Part shown: piece after piece, positions 4,991 to 13,117 of the stretch
How the letters are laid out: each line of letters starts with the position of its first letter
How positions within the stretch are numbered: position 1 is the stretch's first letter
DNA from: Chitinophagaceae bacterium
GTDB taxonomy: Bacteria; Bacteroidota; Bacteroidia; Chitinophagales; Chitinophagaceae
DNA: 13,402 bases
NCBI GenBank assembly: GCA_025362915.1
Contig: JANYEU010000097.1
Coordinates: 1-13,402 of the forward strand
Reading direction: 5' to 3'
Notes under the pieces: model-generated
What the model was told of the DNA's origin: nothing
Seen by the model: the letters and a program-made list of their open reading frames with translations, nothing else
The model's database searches: none
Position numbers and translations under genes: made by a program

Positions 4991-7900
4991 TTACCTTATT
5001 AGCGTAATAGAACCTTTTTTAGTAACTGCTGTGCCGTTTGGTTGGGTCAGTTTTGCTACATAAATATAAACACCCGTTGGTTGTGCTTGGCCTTTATACT
5101 TGCCATCCCAGCCATTAGATTCGTTGTCTATCCGACCATTAGATTCAAATAATAAATTGCCCCATGAGCTGAATATGTATAAATGTACATCGGTGTACAA
5201 TGCAGTACTACCACGTACATAGAACTTGTCATTATGACCATCGTTGTTAGGACTAAACAAGTTTGGTATAAATACCTCGCTTGGCGTAATAACCACAACA
5301 GGGTAAGTGGCAACATCTGTTTTACAAGAATTAGAGATTGTGTAGCTAATAACATCATTGCCCTGCGCTAACCCTTTTACTAAAACTGAATTACCAGAAG
5401 GAGTTAACGATACAATAGACCGAGAGCCGCTTGACCAAACACCATTAGGGGTATTATCAATTAGCGTTATCGAGTGCCCCGCAATTATTGTATCAGAAGA
5501 TGAGGAGATAATGGGGGATACAACTGGAATTGTGTCAACAATAATAACATGAGTAACAGGCAAGCTTGCACAACCGGCAACAGAAGTGGCAATCAACTTA
5601 ACAGTATAGCCAGTAGCACTAGGAGCGGTGTAGGTATATGCCGGGTCTTTAACTGTGCTTGTTCCTGTACCATCGCCAAAAGTCCATCCGTAGGTAAGTA
5701 TTCCAGAAACAGCCGTATCGCTCTTATTGATAAAAGAGACTGTACCCGGGTTTATACAAATAGCTTGAGGCATGGTAAAGTCTGCTACTGGAGGAGGGGC
5801 AATAACGATAGAAACTGGTTTAACCGTATCTGAATAGCAGCCAATGTTATTAATGGTTCTAAGCTTTATCTGATAAGTGCCGCTTGCAGGGAAAGTAATG
5901 CTTTGCGGGTTTTGTACAGTACTTGTGCCAAATACGCCAAATGTCCATTGCCATTGTTTTAATGTATCGCCAAGTACGTTTTTGGTAATATCCTTAAAAT
6001 TATAAATCGCACTACCACAACTTTGTGCAGCTAAACTAAAATCAGCCGTATCCTGAATTACATTCATAATAACATCAAAGGCTTTTGAACCACCGCATTC
6101 ATTGGTGAAAGTACCAAAGGCAGTTACAGTGAATTTAAAAGTACCCAGACTGTCAAACGTGTAATTTTTGGGAGATTTGAAAGTATAATAAGTTACACCA
6201 TCTTTTACAAGAGAGCCAGTAGAAACTACGCCATTAACGTTTGTGGTGTCATTTGCAGGAGTTACACTTGGGTCGTTTGCAGATACCCATTGAAGACTGC
6301 TAATCTTCGTAGGGTCGTAAGGCAAGGAAATATTTATACTAGTACTATTTCCTTTGCAGGTTGTGGCAGTTGGCGATTTGCCAAAAGGGGTATTTGCAGT
6401 TACCAAAATAGTAAGATCCTTAATTGCTGTACCTGCATTATAGCCCCAGCTTTCGCCTTTTGCAACACCATAAGCTATTGCATTAAAACCAATATCCGCA
6501 GAAAGCGTATGAACAGGGTTGGTTTGATAATCAACATGGAATCTTGCCCAAGAGTAGCCTGAATCAAGAGGAAAAGGCTTGAATGCGCTGTCTATTGGAA
6601 TAAGCTTTGCAAAACCATAAGCACAATTACAGATGGTATCAAGCACATAACTACTTGTACCAGTATCTACCATTTGTGTAGGATTAAGTGCCATATCTAG
6701 TCTAAAACTTGGAACACCGCTAGTAGGAATTACTACATTTATGTAAGTGCCCCCTGCTGCGCCATCTTTAAAATCGGACATATAAACAGTTGTACTCTTT
6801 ATAGCCTGTTGTATAGGACTTAACAAAATCATTTCCGGGTCGCCAGTACCATCATTACCTACAGAAGCTCCGCCACAAGCACCTCCGGGAAGAATAAATT
6901 GTGTTACGGTAATTGGCTTATCGCTTACAATTTTCCTACACGTATTGCCCTCAATTTCGTAAAACAGACCAGTTGGATCCAATGTGGTTTTAAGTAATGG
7001 AGTACCATCCACCGTTACAATAGTAGCCGTATCCTGCACCCCTATCCTGAATACGTTGTATTCCATAGTTTTTGTTGGCACTGTCAAGTACTGGGTACCC
7101 CAAGCCACTTTAGGAAACATTTGTTGAATTAGATTATCTGAACCAGAATTTGGTGTACAACTAAGACCAGGTGCATCTATTAACGTACGGCTATTACCCG
7201 CAAATACTGAAATTGGATGTCCACAATCACTTGTTACAATGGTACCTGTAAGATCATAACTTTTTTTAGTAGAGGCATCAACCAACCCAACAGCGTTAAA
7301 CACCTGACCTTTATTCAATACAACCTGATAACCTGTGGTTGTATTGGCAGCATACGCAATAGTTCCACCAGGTTTATTACCGCTAATAACAGGTGAGGAA
7401 GCTGAATCTATGATAGGGTTTGTTGGCTTGAATGTAACCACTGTGTTATCATCTTTAGCCATAACAAAGAAATAAGTATTAGGACTGCCAGTATTAGTAC
7501 CAGCGCCGCCATAAGTTTGCACGATGTAGGATGAGTTCCAAGTGTTTGTTGGGAATACCATGCTACCTCCCGCTGAGTTGTTGGTGGCGTAGTCGTATAA
7601 GAATACTGCAACTGGTACATTGTTGGTTACTTCTACGTGTATGCCCCTATCACTTACACCAGTGTAGTATAAACGTGCATCTGGTAGTCCATTCGCATTT
7701 TTAGGGTCAGCGGCATCGCCTGTAGGAAACCCTGAAACAATTTGAACACTATTTGCTGCAACGGTATAATACTGTGGCACAAAAGATGGAATACCCGGGA
7801 TAGAAACCTTTACTGAAGATGGCTGCGCACCAGCCGCTATATATAGTTGTAACCCATAACCATTTTTGTTACTCATGTGTTCTTCCAAACCATGTCCTAC

Positions 7901-8404
7901 CCAAAAATCAGTACCTAGATTGGTAAGAGTATTGGGGTCTTGTGTAACGTTTCCAGTTACAGCAACTGTGTCAATGTTAGGGTTTACCGCACCGCCACCA
8001 GTAATAATTATGTTATCAGCATTTGCTCCATAGTTCGACGTGATTTGCCTTACGTAGACCTTCGTAGACAAGGTATTATTGGTATATGGAATTGTTAATA
8101 CAGCAGGCGCAGTTATATAACCACCATTAGTAGAAGAGGAAATTGAGAACCCCACAGGAGGTGTGACTGTTATTGTGCCAGCCGCAGGCGAAAGGTTAGT
8201 TCCAGATAATGTATAACTAAGCGTTACAGATGGGGAATTCAATACAACAGTTCCAAAAGATAAGGCTGCAGGCGATGCACTAATAATAGGTACAGGCACA
8301 CCGGTTGTAAAACTTATTTCATTACTTGCATAAGAAAGACCTAGGTTATTTATAGCATAAGCTTTTGCAAAGTAGGTTGTTGAAGGTAACAATGGTTTTA
8401 TCAA
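4991..8404 (-). CDS. Surface protein, C-terminal part: IgGFc-binding domain, PKD domains, T9SS type B sorting domain
   Basis: This is the downstream part of the split gene (1137 residues counted from the TTG at 8404, which is not a natural start). Residues 1-35 finish a second Fn3-like repeat. Residues 37-153 are a beta-sandwich of the kind placed before anchor domains (PIISASPAALSFGTV). Residues about 163-665 resemble the IgGFc-binding protein N-terminal domain (LGTDFWVGHG at 163-172; VPVAVFLYDYATNNSAGGS at 263-281; IVSDKPITVTQFILPGG at 492-508; VYMSDFKDG at 540-548). An Ig-like region follows (670-783), then PKD-type repeats (786-868; 873-957 with YGWTFGDGTGTSTVKDPAYT) and a further Ig-like domain (960-1038). 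Residues 1043-1137 are the gliding-motility-associated type B T9SS signal (VFIPNLFSPNNDGHNDKFYV, WDGKYKGQAQPTGVYIY). The product should be secreted and attached to the cell surface as an adhesin-like protein. The ligand is unknown. Confidence 0.9.
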   Translation of the reverse strand: MIKPLLPSTTYFAKAYAINNLGLSYASNEISFTTGVPVPIISASPAALSFGTVVLNSPSVTLSYTLSGTNLSPAAGTITVTPPVGFSISSSTNGGYITAPAVLTIPYTNNTLSTKVYVRQITSNYGANADNIIITGGGAVNPNIDTVAVTGNVTQDPNTLTNLGTDFWVGHGLEEHMSNKNGYGLQLYIAAGAQPSSVKVSIPGIPSFVPQYYTVAANSVQIVSGFPTGDAADPKNANGLPDARLYYTGVSDRGIHVEVTNNVPVAVFLYDYATNNSAGGSMVFPTNTWNSSYIVQTYGGAGTNTGSPNTYFFVMAKDDNTVVTFKPTNPIIDSASSPVISGNKPGGTIAYAANTTTGYQVVLNKGQVFNAVGLVDASTKKSYDLTGTIVTSDCGHPISVFAGNSRTLIDAPGLSCTPNSGSDNLIQQMFPKVAWGTQYLTVPTKTMEYNVFRIGVQDTATIVTVDGTPLLKTTLDPTGLFYEIEGNTCRKIVSDKPITVTQFILPGGACGGASVGNDGTGDPEMILLSPIQQAIKSTTVYMSDFKDGAAGGTYINVVIPTSGVPSFRLDMALNPTQMVDTGTSSYVLDTICNCAYGFAKLIPIDSAFKPFPLDSGYSWARFHVDYQTNPVHTLSADIGFNAIAYGVAKGESWGYNAGTAIKDLTILVTANTPFGKSPTATTCKGNSTSINISLPYDPTKISSLQWVSANDPSVTPANDTTNVNGVVSTGSLVKDGVTYYTFKSPKNYTFDSLGTFKFTVTAFGTFTNECGGSKAFDVIMNVIQDTADFSLAAQSCGSAIYNFKDITKNVLGDTLKQWQWTFGVFGTSTVQNPQSITFPASGTYQIKLRTINNIGCYSDTVKPVSIVIAPPPVADFTMPQAICINPGTVSFINKSDTAVSGILTYGWTFGDGTGTSTVKDPAYTYTAPSATGYTVKLIATSVAGCASLPVTHVIIVDTIPVVSPIISSSSDTIIAGHSITLIDNTPNGVWSSGSRSIVSLTPSGNSVLVKGLAQGNDVISYTISNSCKTDVATYPVVVITPSEVFIPNLFSPNNDGHNDKFYVRGSTALYTDVHLYIFSSWGNLLFESNGRIDNESNGWDGKYKGQAQPTGVYIYVAKLTQPNGTAVTKKGSITLIR

Positions 8405-9531
8405 ACTACTAAAAGCGGTATTACTTGCGCCGTCCTTGGTAAAGTTAGTACCAGATGTAGCTGTTTCTGCGCCGGAGGTGGTACTCCAACAAATCCCTTC
8501 CTGTATGATAGGAATGCCCCCATTGTCGGATATATTTCCACCAGAAGTTGCTTTGTTTGAAAGAATATTAGTTGCAGAATTTGTAGAAAGTACAGGCTTC
8601 GAAGCTGCGTCTGTTGTAAAAGATAGTATGGCGCCGTATAACGTATCAACCTGTGTAATTGCATAGGCTCTACATAATAGGTAGTGGCAACACTTAACCC
8701 TGTGATATTGCTATTAATAATACCATTACTTCCATCGGTAGTTTTGGTTGGTAGTGTAGCATCAGGAAGTATTGATGGATTTGTAGTCCAGCAAACACCG
8801 CTTTGTGTTACAGCTTGAAATCCGCTACCGGTAGAATAAGTACCTGTAGCTGTACCAGCATACTTAGGTGTAGTTACTGATTTGGCCGCAGTTAAAGTGC
8901 TTACAGTTGGTTTTGCAGCAGCACTAGTGGTAGTACCTGACAAAACTACATTCCAAATATAAAAATATTCATTCTTGGTAGCACCTGTAGAAGTGGTGAT
9001 ATACATTCGTACCACATAACTATGTGTGCTATAAAAAGGTTGGGTTAACCCGCTGAATGTTACTGATGGTGTTCCATTAACTATTGATTGTGCCGGTGCT
9101 ATTTGCACCCAGCTACCAGCTCCATCTATCTGATAATATGGAGTCATCAAAAGGATTTGCCCAGCTGCAATGTTTGTACCAGGTATTTGTACACTGATAC
9201 CATTGAGAATTATATCATTATTTCCCTTAGGTGATATGGGAAAATCTACATTGAAAGTGTTAGTTGTGGGCGTAACTGTTGGCCACGCTAAACTTTGCTT
9301 TAGCCTGAAACCAGTTGTACTGGAGAAACTGGAGCCAAAAGCTGCATCTGCAGAAAAAGAGCCTGCTGTAACATTGGCAGCTATTGCGGTTGGCTTGTAC
9401 TGGTTTGTTTTATCCATTGTCCAAGTAACTAAAGACTGTGCATTTGTAGATGTAAAAAACAATACAAGAGCAAGTGTCACTACAGTAATCCTTGCAAAAA
9501 AAGAACAAATCAAAAGGGAATTTTTTTTCAT
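8401..9531 (-). CDS. Surface protein, N-terminal part, frameshifted before its second Fn3-like repeat
   Basis: This is the upstream part of the split gene (376 residues as read). Residues 1-31 are a signal peptide (MKKN, hydrophobic 14-26, cleavage likely after TNA31). Residues about 33-200 are a beta-rich domain I do not recognise. Residues 205-287 are a Bacteroidota Fn3-like repeat (GVCWTTNPSILPDATLPTKT, DGSNGIINSNITGLSVATTYYV). After V287 the reading changes character: residues 288-376 are Leu/Gln/Pro-rich with no family look, because the frame is wrong. The natural continuation is in another frame and joins the C-terminal part. As read, it would be exported but not captured by T9SS. ATG 9531 gives an ideal signal peptide, 63 nt downstream of a consensus -7 box. 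Confidence 0.85.
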   Translation of the reverse strand: MKKNSLLICSFFARITVVTLALVLFFTSTNAQSLVTWTMDKTNQYKPTAIAANVTAGSFSADAAFGSSFSSTTGFRLKQSLAWPTVTPTTNTFNVDFPISPKGNNDIILNGISVQIPGTNIAAGQILLMTPYYQIDGAGSWVQIAPAQSIVNGTPSVTFSGLTQPFYSTHSYVVRMYITTSTGATKNEYFYIWNVVLSGTTTSAAAKPTVSTLTAAKSVTTPKYAGTATGTYSTGSGFQAVTQSGVCWTTNPSILPDATLPTKTTDGSNGIINSNITGLSVATTYYVEPMQLHRLIRYTAPYYLLQQTQLRSLYFLQILQLIFFQTKQLLVEIYPTMGAFLSYRKGFVGVPPPAQKQLHLVLTLPRTAQVIPLLVV

Positions 9532-9593
9532 ATAGCTGAAGTTATATTCAATTTAATAAAATAGTAAGGAATTATGCTACTTTATTTTCGCTC

Positions 9594-9601
9594 CAAAGCT
9601 A
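9594..9601 (-). promoter_or_regulatory. -7 element of the surface protein gene promoter
   Basis: On the minus strand this reads TAGCTTTG, an exact TAnnTTTG match, 62 nt before ATG 9531. Transcription would start near 9588. No TTG lies at the expected -33 spacing, so strength is uncertain. The A-rich leader has no Shine-Dalgarno. Confidence 0.5.
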
Positions 9602-9650
9602 TACATCTCTAGTTTAATGACTATCCTGCACAATCCTGTTTTGAAACTAT

Positions 9651-12113
9651 CTACTTATCTTTTGTCAATATTTCGAAGTTTCTGCTAATGGTATTCCCCT
9701 GTTCATCAATCACTGTAAGCGTATGTTTTCCTGAACTAGGATTGAGTGCCAACTGGTGAAACTGCTGTGTGGTGCCGATATAGTTATTATCCAAATGCCA
9801 AAATAGTTTTGCCATATTATTGCGGTGCGTGGCTGTAAATACTGTCTTCCCTTTCTCTCCACTTGCTTCTATCGGTACATAAATCTTGGCATCTTCTTCT
9901 GGATAGATAACATCCAATACCCTTGCCGCCACTACTGCGCAGCCGGGTTTATAGGGTGGTAAATGTTTATAGTCGGGATGTTTTTCCCGGTAATAATATT
10001 CTATTGTAGGGGGCAATACAAACCAAGATGGGTGTTGCATATCAGATGGGCTTTCGCAATTATCATTAACGCGATAAGTTCCTGTCTTATCTACATTAAT
10101 CTTTCGGCAATAAGGACACACGGGTGCATTCTTTGCAGATTCTGATACCATGATAGTATCAGTGCCACCACAATCTACGGATGCCTTAAAGCCAGATTGC
10201 CTACATACAGCAATATAGTTGAAGCCCGTGTTGGGCGGTTGAAACCATACACTCTTGGGTAGCACCCTAAATATATCAAACAGAATTGGTCCTGCGGTAT
10301 TAATGCCCGTAAGTTCTGGCCGTCCCACGCCTGTAGTGTTACCCACCCATACCACCACACAATATTTGGGGGTAATTCCCACTGCCCATCCATCCCTGAA
10401 GCCAAAGCTGGTTCCTGTTTTCCAAGCAATCCTTTCTGCCGATGAGAATAAATTCCACAAACCTTCTTCCCCTGGTCGCATTACTTCGTTCATCGCATTG
10501 AAAGTGTGCCAGAGGGCGGGATAGTTGAAGAGGGAGTGATTGTTAACCGTTGACCGTGTTCCGTTAACCGAAGCGAGCCCTTTGCTTCTGTCATCGGTAA
10601 ACGGTAAACGCATAGCGGTTAACGCATAGTGGGGCATAAACCAATCTTCCCCGTTCCATTTGCCATTGTTTTTTGTTTCATGGTTATACATCCTAGCCAT
10701 ACTACTATACACACCTGCCAACTCGAAAGGAGATATTTCACATCCTCCCAATATCATGCTCATGCCATAAAAGTCTGCAGGACGTGTGAGGGTGGTAATG
10801 CCGCATTGTTTCAGTACCTCATAAAAACGTTGATACTTATATTGTTGCAACATGCGCACGGCAGGTATATTCAGGCTGCGGCTCAGGGCATGGTTGGCTG
10901 GCACTGCGCCATCATAACCAAGGTCGAAGTTTTGTGGGGTATAGCCACCAATCTGTGTGGGAATATCTGGCACCAATTGCCGCGGCAGCAATGTCCCCTC
11001 CGTCAATAAGCTGGCGTATAGTAAAGGTTTCAATGTACTACCCGGACTGCGTACAGAACCCAACACATCCACATTGCTCTCCATTTCGGGATTGGCCGGT
11101 TCAAAAACATTACCTACGTATGCCTTTATATTCCCTGTTTCCACCTCCACCACCATAGCGGCGGCATTGTTTATCTGGTTTCCTTTCAGTTGCTCATGGT
11201 GTTGCAGTATTATATTATTAAGTGTTTGTTGCAAACTGCCATCAATGGTTGTTTTAATGCTTGTCCTTACACCTTCTTCCTTACTGATTGCAAGATATTC
11301 TTTTTTAAACCGTTCCAATAAATGAGGTGCGTATTGTGGCAATGCTTTGGGTTCTCCGGGCAAAGGCTCTAGTTTGGCTAGGTAAGCCGTTGTCTTATCA
11401 ATGTTTTTATTAGCCAGTAACTTATCCAATAACTCATTTCGCTTGCGCAATAATGTTTCCCTGTTTTTACCCGGATGCACCAACGCAGGTGCATTGGGTA
11501 ATACTGCCAATGCAGCCATCTCTCCCCAGCTTAGTTGCCGCGCATCCCGCGCATAGTAACGCCATGCGGCAGCGTCCAATCCTACCACATTACTACCAAA
11601 AGGCGCATTGGCAGCGTACAAGGCCAGTATCGATTTCTTCCTATAACTACACTCCAACCTAATGGCAATAATACTTTCTGTCAGTTTATTCCAAAGGCTT
11701 CTATGGGCATGTGCCTTAAACAATCTCACCGTTTGCATCGTCAATGTACTGCCACCACTCACGGTTCGTCTATTGCGGCTATTCTGCCATATTGCTCTGC
11801 ACATTGCCACAGGATCTACACCGGGATGATAGTAAAAACGTTTATCCTCGAAAGTGGTGATGCATCTGGCAAACTTATCTGGCACATTGCCATTGTATGG
11901 AAACCGCCATTGTCCATCGGAGGCAATACACGCATTGAGCAGGTTGCCATTACTATCTGTGATAACAAAAGAAGTAGGTGAATTAAATAACCGTGTGGGA
12001 AGCAGTAACCAGAACCATAGCAGCAATCCAAAAGAAATACCCAGTAATGTTTTTTTCTTTGCCGACCATTGTTTGATATTAAGAAAAGTAGAAAATCGTA
12101 AGTGGAAAGTCAT
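9651..12113 (-). CDS. pbpC: Penicillin-binding protein 1C (bifunctional glycosyltransferase/transpeptidase)
   Basis: The 820-residue inner-membrane enzyme polymerises and cross-links peptidoglycan in the periplasm. Residues 22-40 are the membrane anchor. The GT51 glycosyltransferase domain spans about 48-215, with catalytic Glu89 in FEDKRFYYHPGVDP and GGSTLTMQ at 120-127. The transpeptidase domain carries S359-T-L-K362 (SxxK), S413-L-N415 (SxN) and K565-T-G567 (KTG). A Cys-containing segment (C637, C648, C666, C669, C686) leads to a PBP1C C-terminal beta domain (about 735-817). All catalytic motifs are present, so the enzyme should be active. Oddities: residues about 497-524 come from a palindromic repeat, and the first nine codons lie in another repeat, so the true start is less certain than the domains. 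The alpha-2-macroglobulin gene that often accompanies pbpC is not next to it. The start lies 341 bp from the divergent ccmB ATG. Confidence 0.93.
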   Translation of the reverse strand: MTFHLRFSTFLNIKQWSAKKKTLLGISFGLLLWFWLLLPTRLFNSPTSFVITDSNGNLLNACIASDGQWRFPYNGNVPDKFARCITTFEDKRFYYHPGVDPVAMCRAIWQNSRNRRTVSGGSTLTMQTVRLFKAHAHRSLWNKLTESIIAIRLECSYRKKSILALYAANAPFGSNVVGLDAAAWRYYARDARQLSWGEMAALAVLPNAPALVHPGKNRETLLRKRNELLDKLLANKNIDKTTAYLAKLEPLPGEPKALPQYAPHLLERFKKEYLAISKEEGVRTSIKTTIDGSLQQTLNNIILQHHEQLKGNQINNAAAMVVEVETGNIKAYVGNVFEPANPEMESNVDVLGSVRSPGSTLKPLLYASLLTEGTLLPRQLVPDIPTQIGGYTPQNFDLGYDGAVPANHALSRSLNIPAVRMLQQYKYQRFYEVLKQCGITTLTRPADFYGMSMILGGCEISPFELAGVYSSMARMYNHETKNNGKWNGEDWFMPHYALTAMRLPFTDDRSKGLASVNGTRSTVNNHSLFNYPALWHTFNAMNEVMRPGEEGLWNLFSSAERIAWKTGTSFGFRDGWAVGITPKYCVVVWVGNTTGVGRPELTGINTAGPILFDIFRVLPKSVWFQPPNTGFNYIAVCRQSGFKASVDCGGTDTIMVSESAKNAPVCPYCRKINVDKTGTYRVNDNCESPSDMQHPSWFVLPPTIEYYYREKHPDYKHLPPYKPGCAVVAARVLDVIYPEEDAKIYVPIEASGEKGKTVFTATHRNNMAKLFWHLDNNYIGTTQQFHQLALNPSSGKHTLTVIDEQGNTISRNFEILTKDK
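10542..10623. repeat. 82-bp heptamer-phased palindrome inserted in-frame in pbpC
   Basis: Left arm 10542-10569 tiles as GTTAACC, GTTGACC, GTGTTCC, GTTAACC. Right arm 10596-10623 tiles as GGTAAAC, GGTAAAC, GCATAGC, GGTTAAC. The right arm matches the reverse complement of the left at 21 of 28 positions. The centre holds a 5-bp GAAGC/GCTTC stem (10570-10588). It codes for PBP1C residues about 497-524, between the SxN and KTG motifs, and remains open throughout. Confidence 0.75.
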
Positions 12114-12123
12114 AAGTGTAAGT
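12086..12123. repeat. Heptamer-phased AAGT repeats over the pbpC start codon
   Basis: Plus-strand AAGT occurs at 12086, 12100, 12107, 12114 and 12120, i.e. at steps of 14, 7, 7 and 6; the unit at 12093 is degenerate (AAATCGT). The start codon (12111-12113) and codons 1-9 of pbpC lie within it. Confidence 0.55.
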
Positions 12124-12236
12124 CTTGGTTATATGCCTTGCGTAATATGCTTTAGATAAGTTAATATGGTTAAATCTAAAAAGAGCAATTAATATCCCTT
12201 ACTACAAATCTTAAAGAAACTTCTTGCTTCATCGTA

Positions 12237-12244
12237 CAAACTTA
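12237..12244 (-). promoter_or_regulatory. Possible -7 element for pbpC
   Basis: On the minus strand this reads TAAGTTTG, an exact TAnnTTTG match, 123 nt before the pbpC ATG. No -33 TTG is seen at the right spacing and the implied leader is long, so confidence is low. Confidence 0.3.
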
Positions 12245-12368
12245 CAGCTACAAAAAATTATACCGCCGTTAGTTATAAACATTAAAATCACATCCTAGTT
12301 ATAGCGAATATACTATGGTATAACTTCTTTTCAAAAGAGAAGAATAAGCTTAATCCGCCACAAATTCT

Positions 12369-12417
12369 ACTAATAAACGCTAATGTGTTTTATTAGTGTT
12401 CGTTAGTGCAATTAGTG
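12369..12417. repeat. Inverted and direct TTAGTG repeats upstream of ccmB
   Basis: ACTAATAAA (12369-12377) and TTTATTAGT (12389-12397) form a 9-bp inverted repeat. TTAGTG recurs at 12393, 12403 and 12412, about one helical turn apart. This block ends 24 bp before the ccmB -7 box, where a regulator could act. The rest of the 12114-12454 spacer shows nothing further. Confidence 0.45.
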
Positions 12418-12440
12418 GCTGATTTTACAACATAACTGGT

Positions 12441-12448
12441 TAGTTTTG
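12441..12448 (+). promoter_or_regulatory. -7 element almost touching the ccmB start codon
   Basis: TAGTTTTG matches TAnnTTTG exactly and ends 6 bp before ATG 12455. With the usual short -7 to start-site distance, transcription would begin at or within a few bases of the ATG. The -33 region has no perfect TTG. Confidence 0.5.
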
Positions 12449-12454
12449 CCGCCG

Positions 12455-13117
12455 ATGCAAGTACTCAAACATCCCATTATAACGCTTATCAGAAAAGATT
12501 TTCTGCTGGAGATGAGGCAACAATACACCCTTTACGGGATATTGCTTTACGTGGCATCCACCACTTTCGTTATTTATCTATCCATGGGGCAACCCGAAGA
12601 CCAAGTGTGGAATGGACTGTTTTGGATAACCCAATTATTCATCTGCATCAATGCTGTTGCCAAAAGTTTCTTGCAGGAAAGCCGGGGAAGGATGCTTTAT
12701 TTTTATTCCATTGCTGGCGCGAAAGATTTCATCATCTCAAAATTGGCGTTCAATCTTTTGTTGATGTTGGTAATGAGCGTTGTTTCCTTATCCCTTTTCA
12801 CGTTGCTTTTGGGAAACCCGATAAACAGGATGGCCACATTTGTAGGCATCACACTATTGGGAGGGGCTAGCCTCAGTTTGGTATTTACTTTTTTGGCAGC
12901 TATCGCAGCAAGGGCGCAACAGTCGGCCGCACTCATGGCAATACTCGGTTTTCCCATCATCATTCCACAAATACTATTGTTAATGAAAATATCCGTACCT
13001 GCCTTCAGCGATGTAATTATGGAAGGATGGGCGCAATTGGTGTATTCATTAGTAGGATTGGATGTATTGATTATTACCCTTGCCATCATTCTATTTCCAT
13101 TTCTTTGGAAGGATTAA
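12455..13117 (+). CDS. ccmB: Heme exporter protein CcmB (ABC transporter permease, cytochrome c maturation)
   Basis: The protein has 220 residues, the usual CcmB length. It begins with a cytoplasmic stretch typical of CcmB (LIRKDFLLEMRQQYTLYGIL) and has six hydrophobic segments near 26-44, 52-72, 97-119, 130-152, 157-178 and 198-218. CcmB is the membrane subunit of the CcmAB ABC transporter of cytochrome c maturation, needed to release heme from CcmE. An in-frame TTG at 12446 would extend it by three residues, but that TTG is part of the -7 box, so ATG 12455 is preferred. A downstream ccmC is the usual partner, but the next gene is a convergent MFS transporter, so ccmB stands alone here. Confidence 0.9.
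   Translation: MQVLKHPIITLIRKDFLLEMRQQYTLYGILLYVASTTFVIYLSMGQPEDQVWNGLFWITQLFICINAVAKSFLQESRGRMLYFYSIAGAKDFIISKLAFNLLLMLVMSVVSLSLFTLLLGNPINRMATFVGITLLGGASLSLVFTFLAAIAARAQQSAALMAILGFPIIIPQILLLMKISVPAFSDVIMEGWAQLVYSLVGLDVLIITLAIILFPFLWKD

Larger units (their letters stand above)
4991..9531 (-). pseudogene. Large T9SS type B surface protein gene split by a one-base frameshift (whole locus)
   Basis: The two adjacent minus-strand reading frames (described separately) make one gene. The upstream frame has a signal peptide but no sorting tail; the downstream frame has the sorting tail but no export signal. In the third frame, DNA between about 8404 and 8668 reads cleanly as AYAITQVDTLYGAILSFTT and on through a second Fn3-like repeat into the downstream frame. 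Restoring one base next to 8669-8671 (GTA, then xGA for Arg, then GCC) gives YYVRAYA, the usual end of such a repeat, and a 1513-residue protein. The site is not in a homopolymer. It is a true disrupted gene or an assembly error; the sequence alone cannot decide. Confidence 0.8.

Noticed and set aside
8401..8673. Programmed ribosomal frameshift in the surface protein gene.
   Set aside because: No slippery heptamer or obvious downstream structure at the junction; an indel or sequence error is simpler.
9170..9535. A 121-residue plus-strand frame opposite the surface protein gene.
   Set aside because: It is antisense to the signal peptide and first domain, with no independent features.
12446..12454. 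TTG start for CcmB, three residues upstream of the ATG.
   Set aside because: The TTG is part of the TAGTTTTG promoter element and would lie upstream of the likely transcription start.
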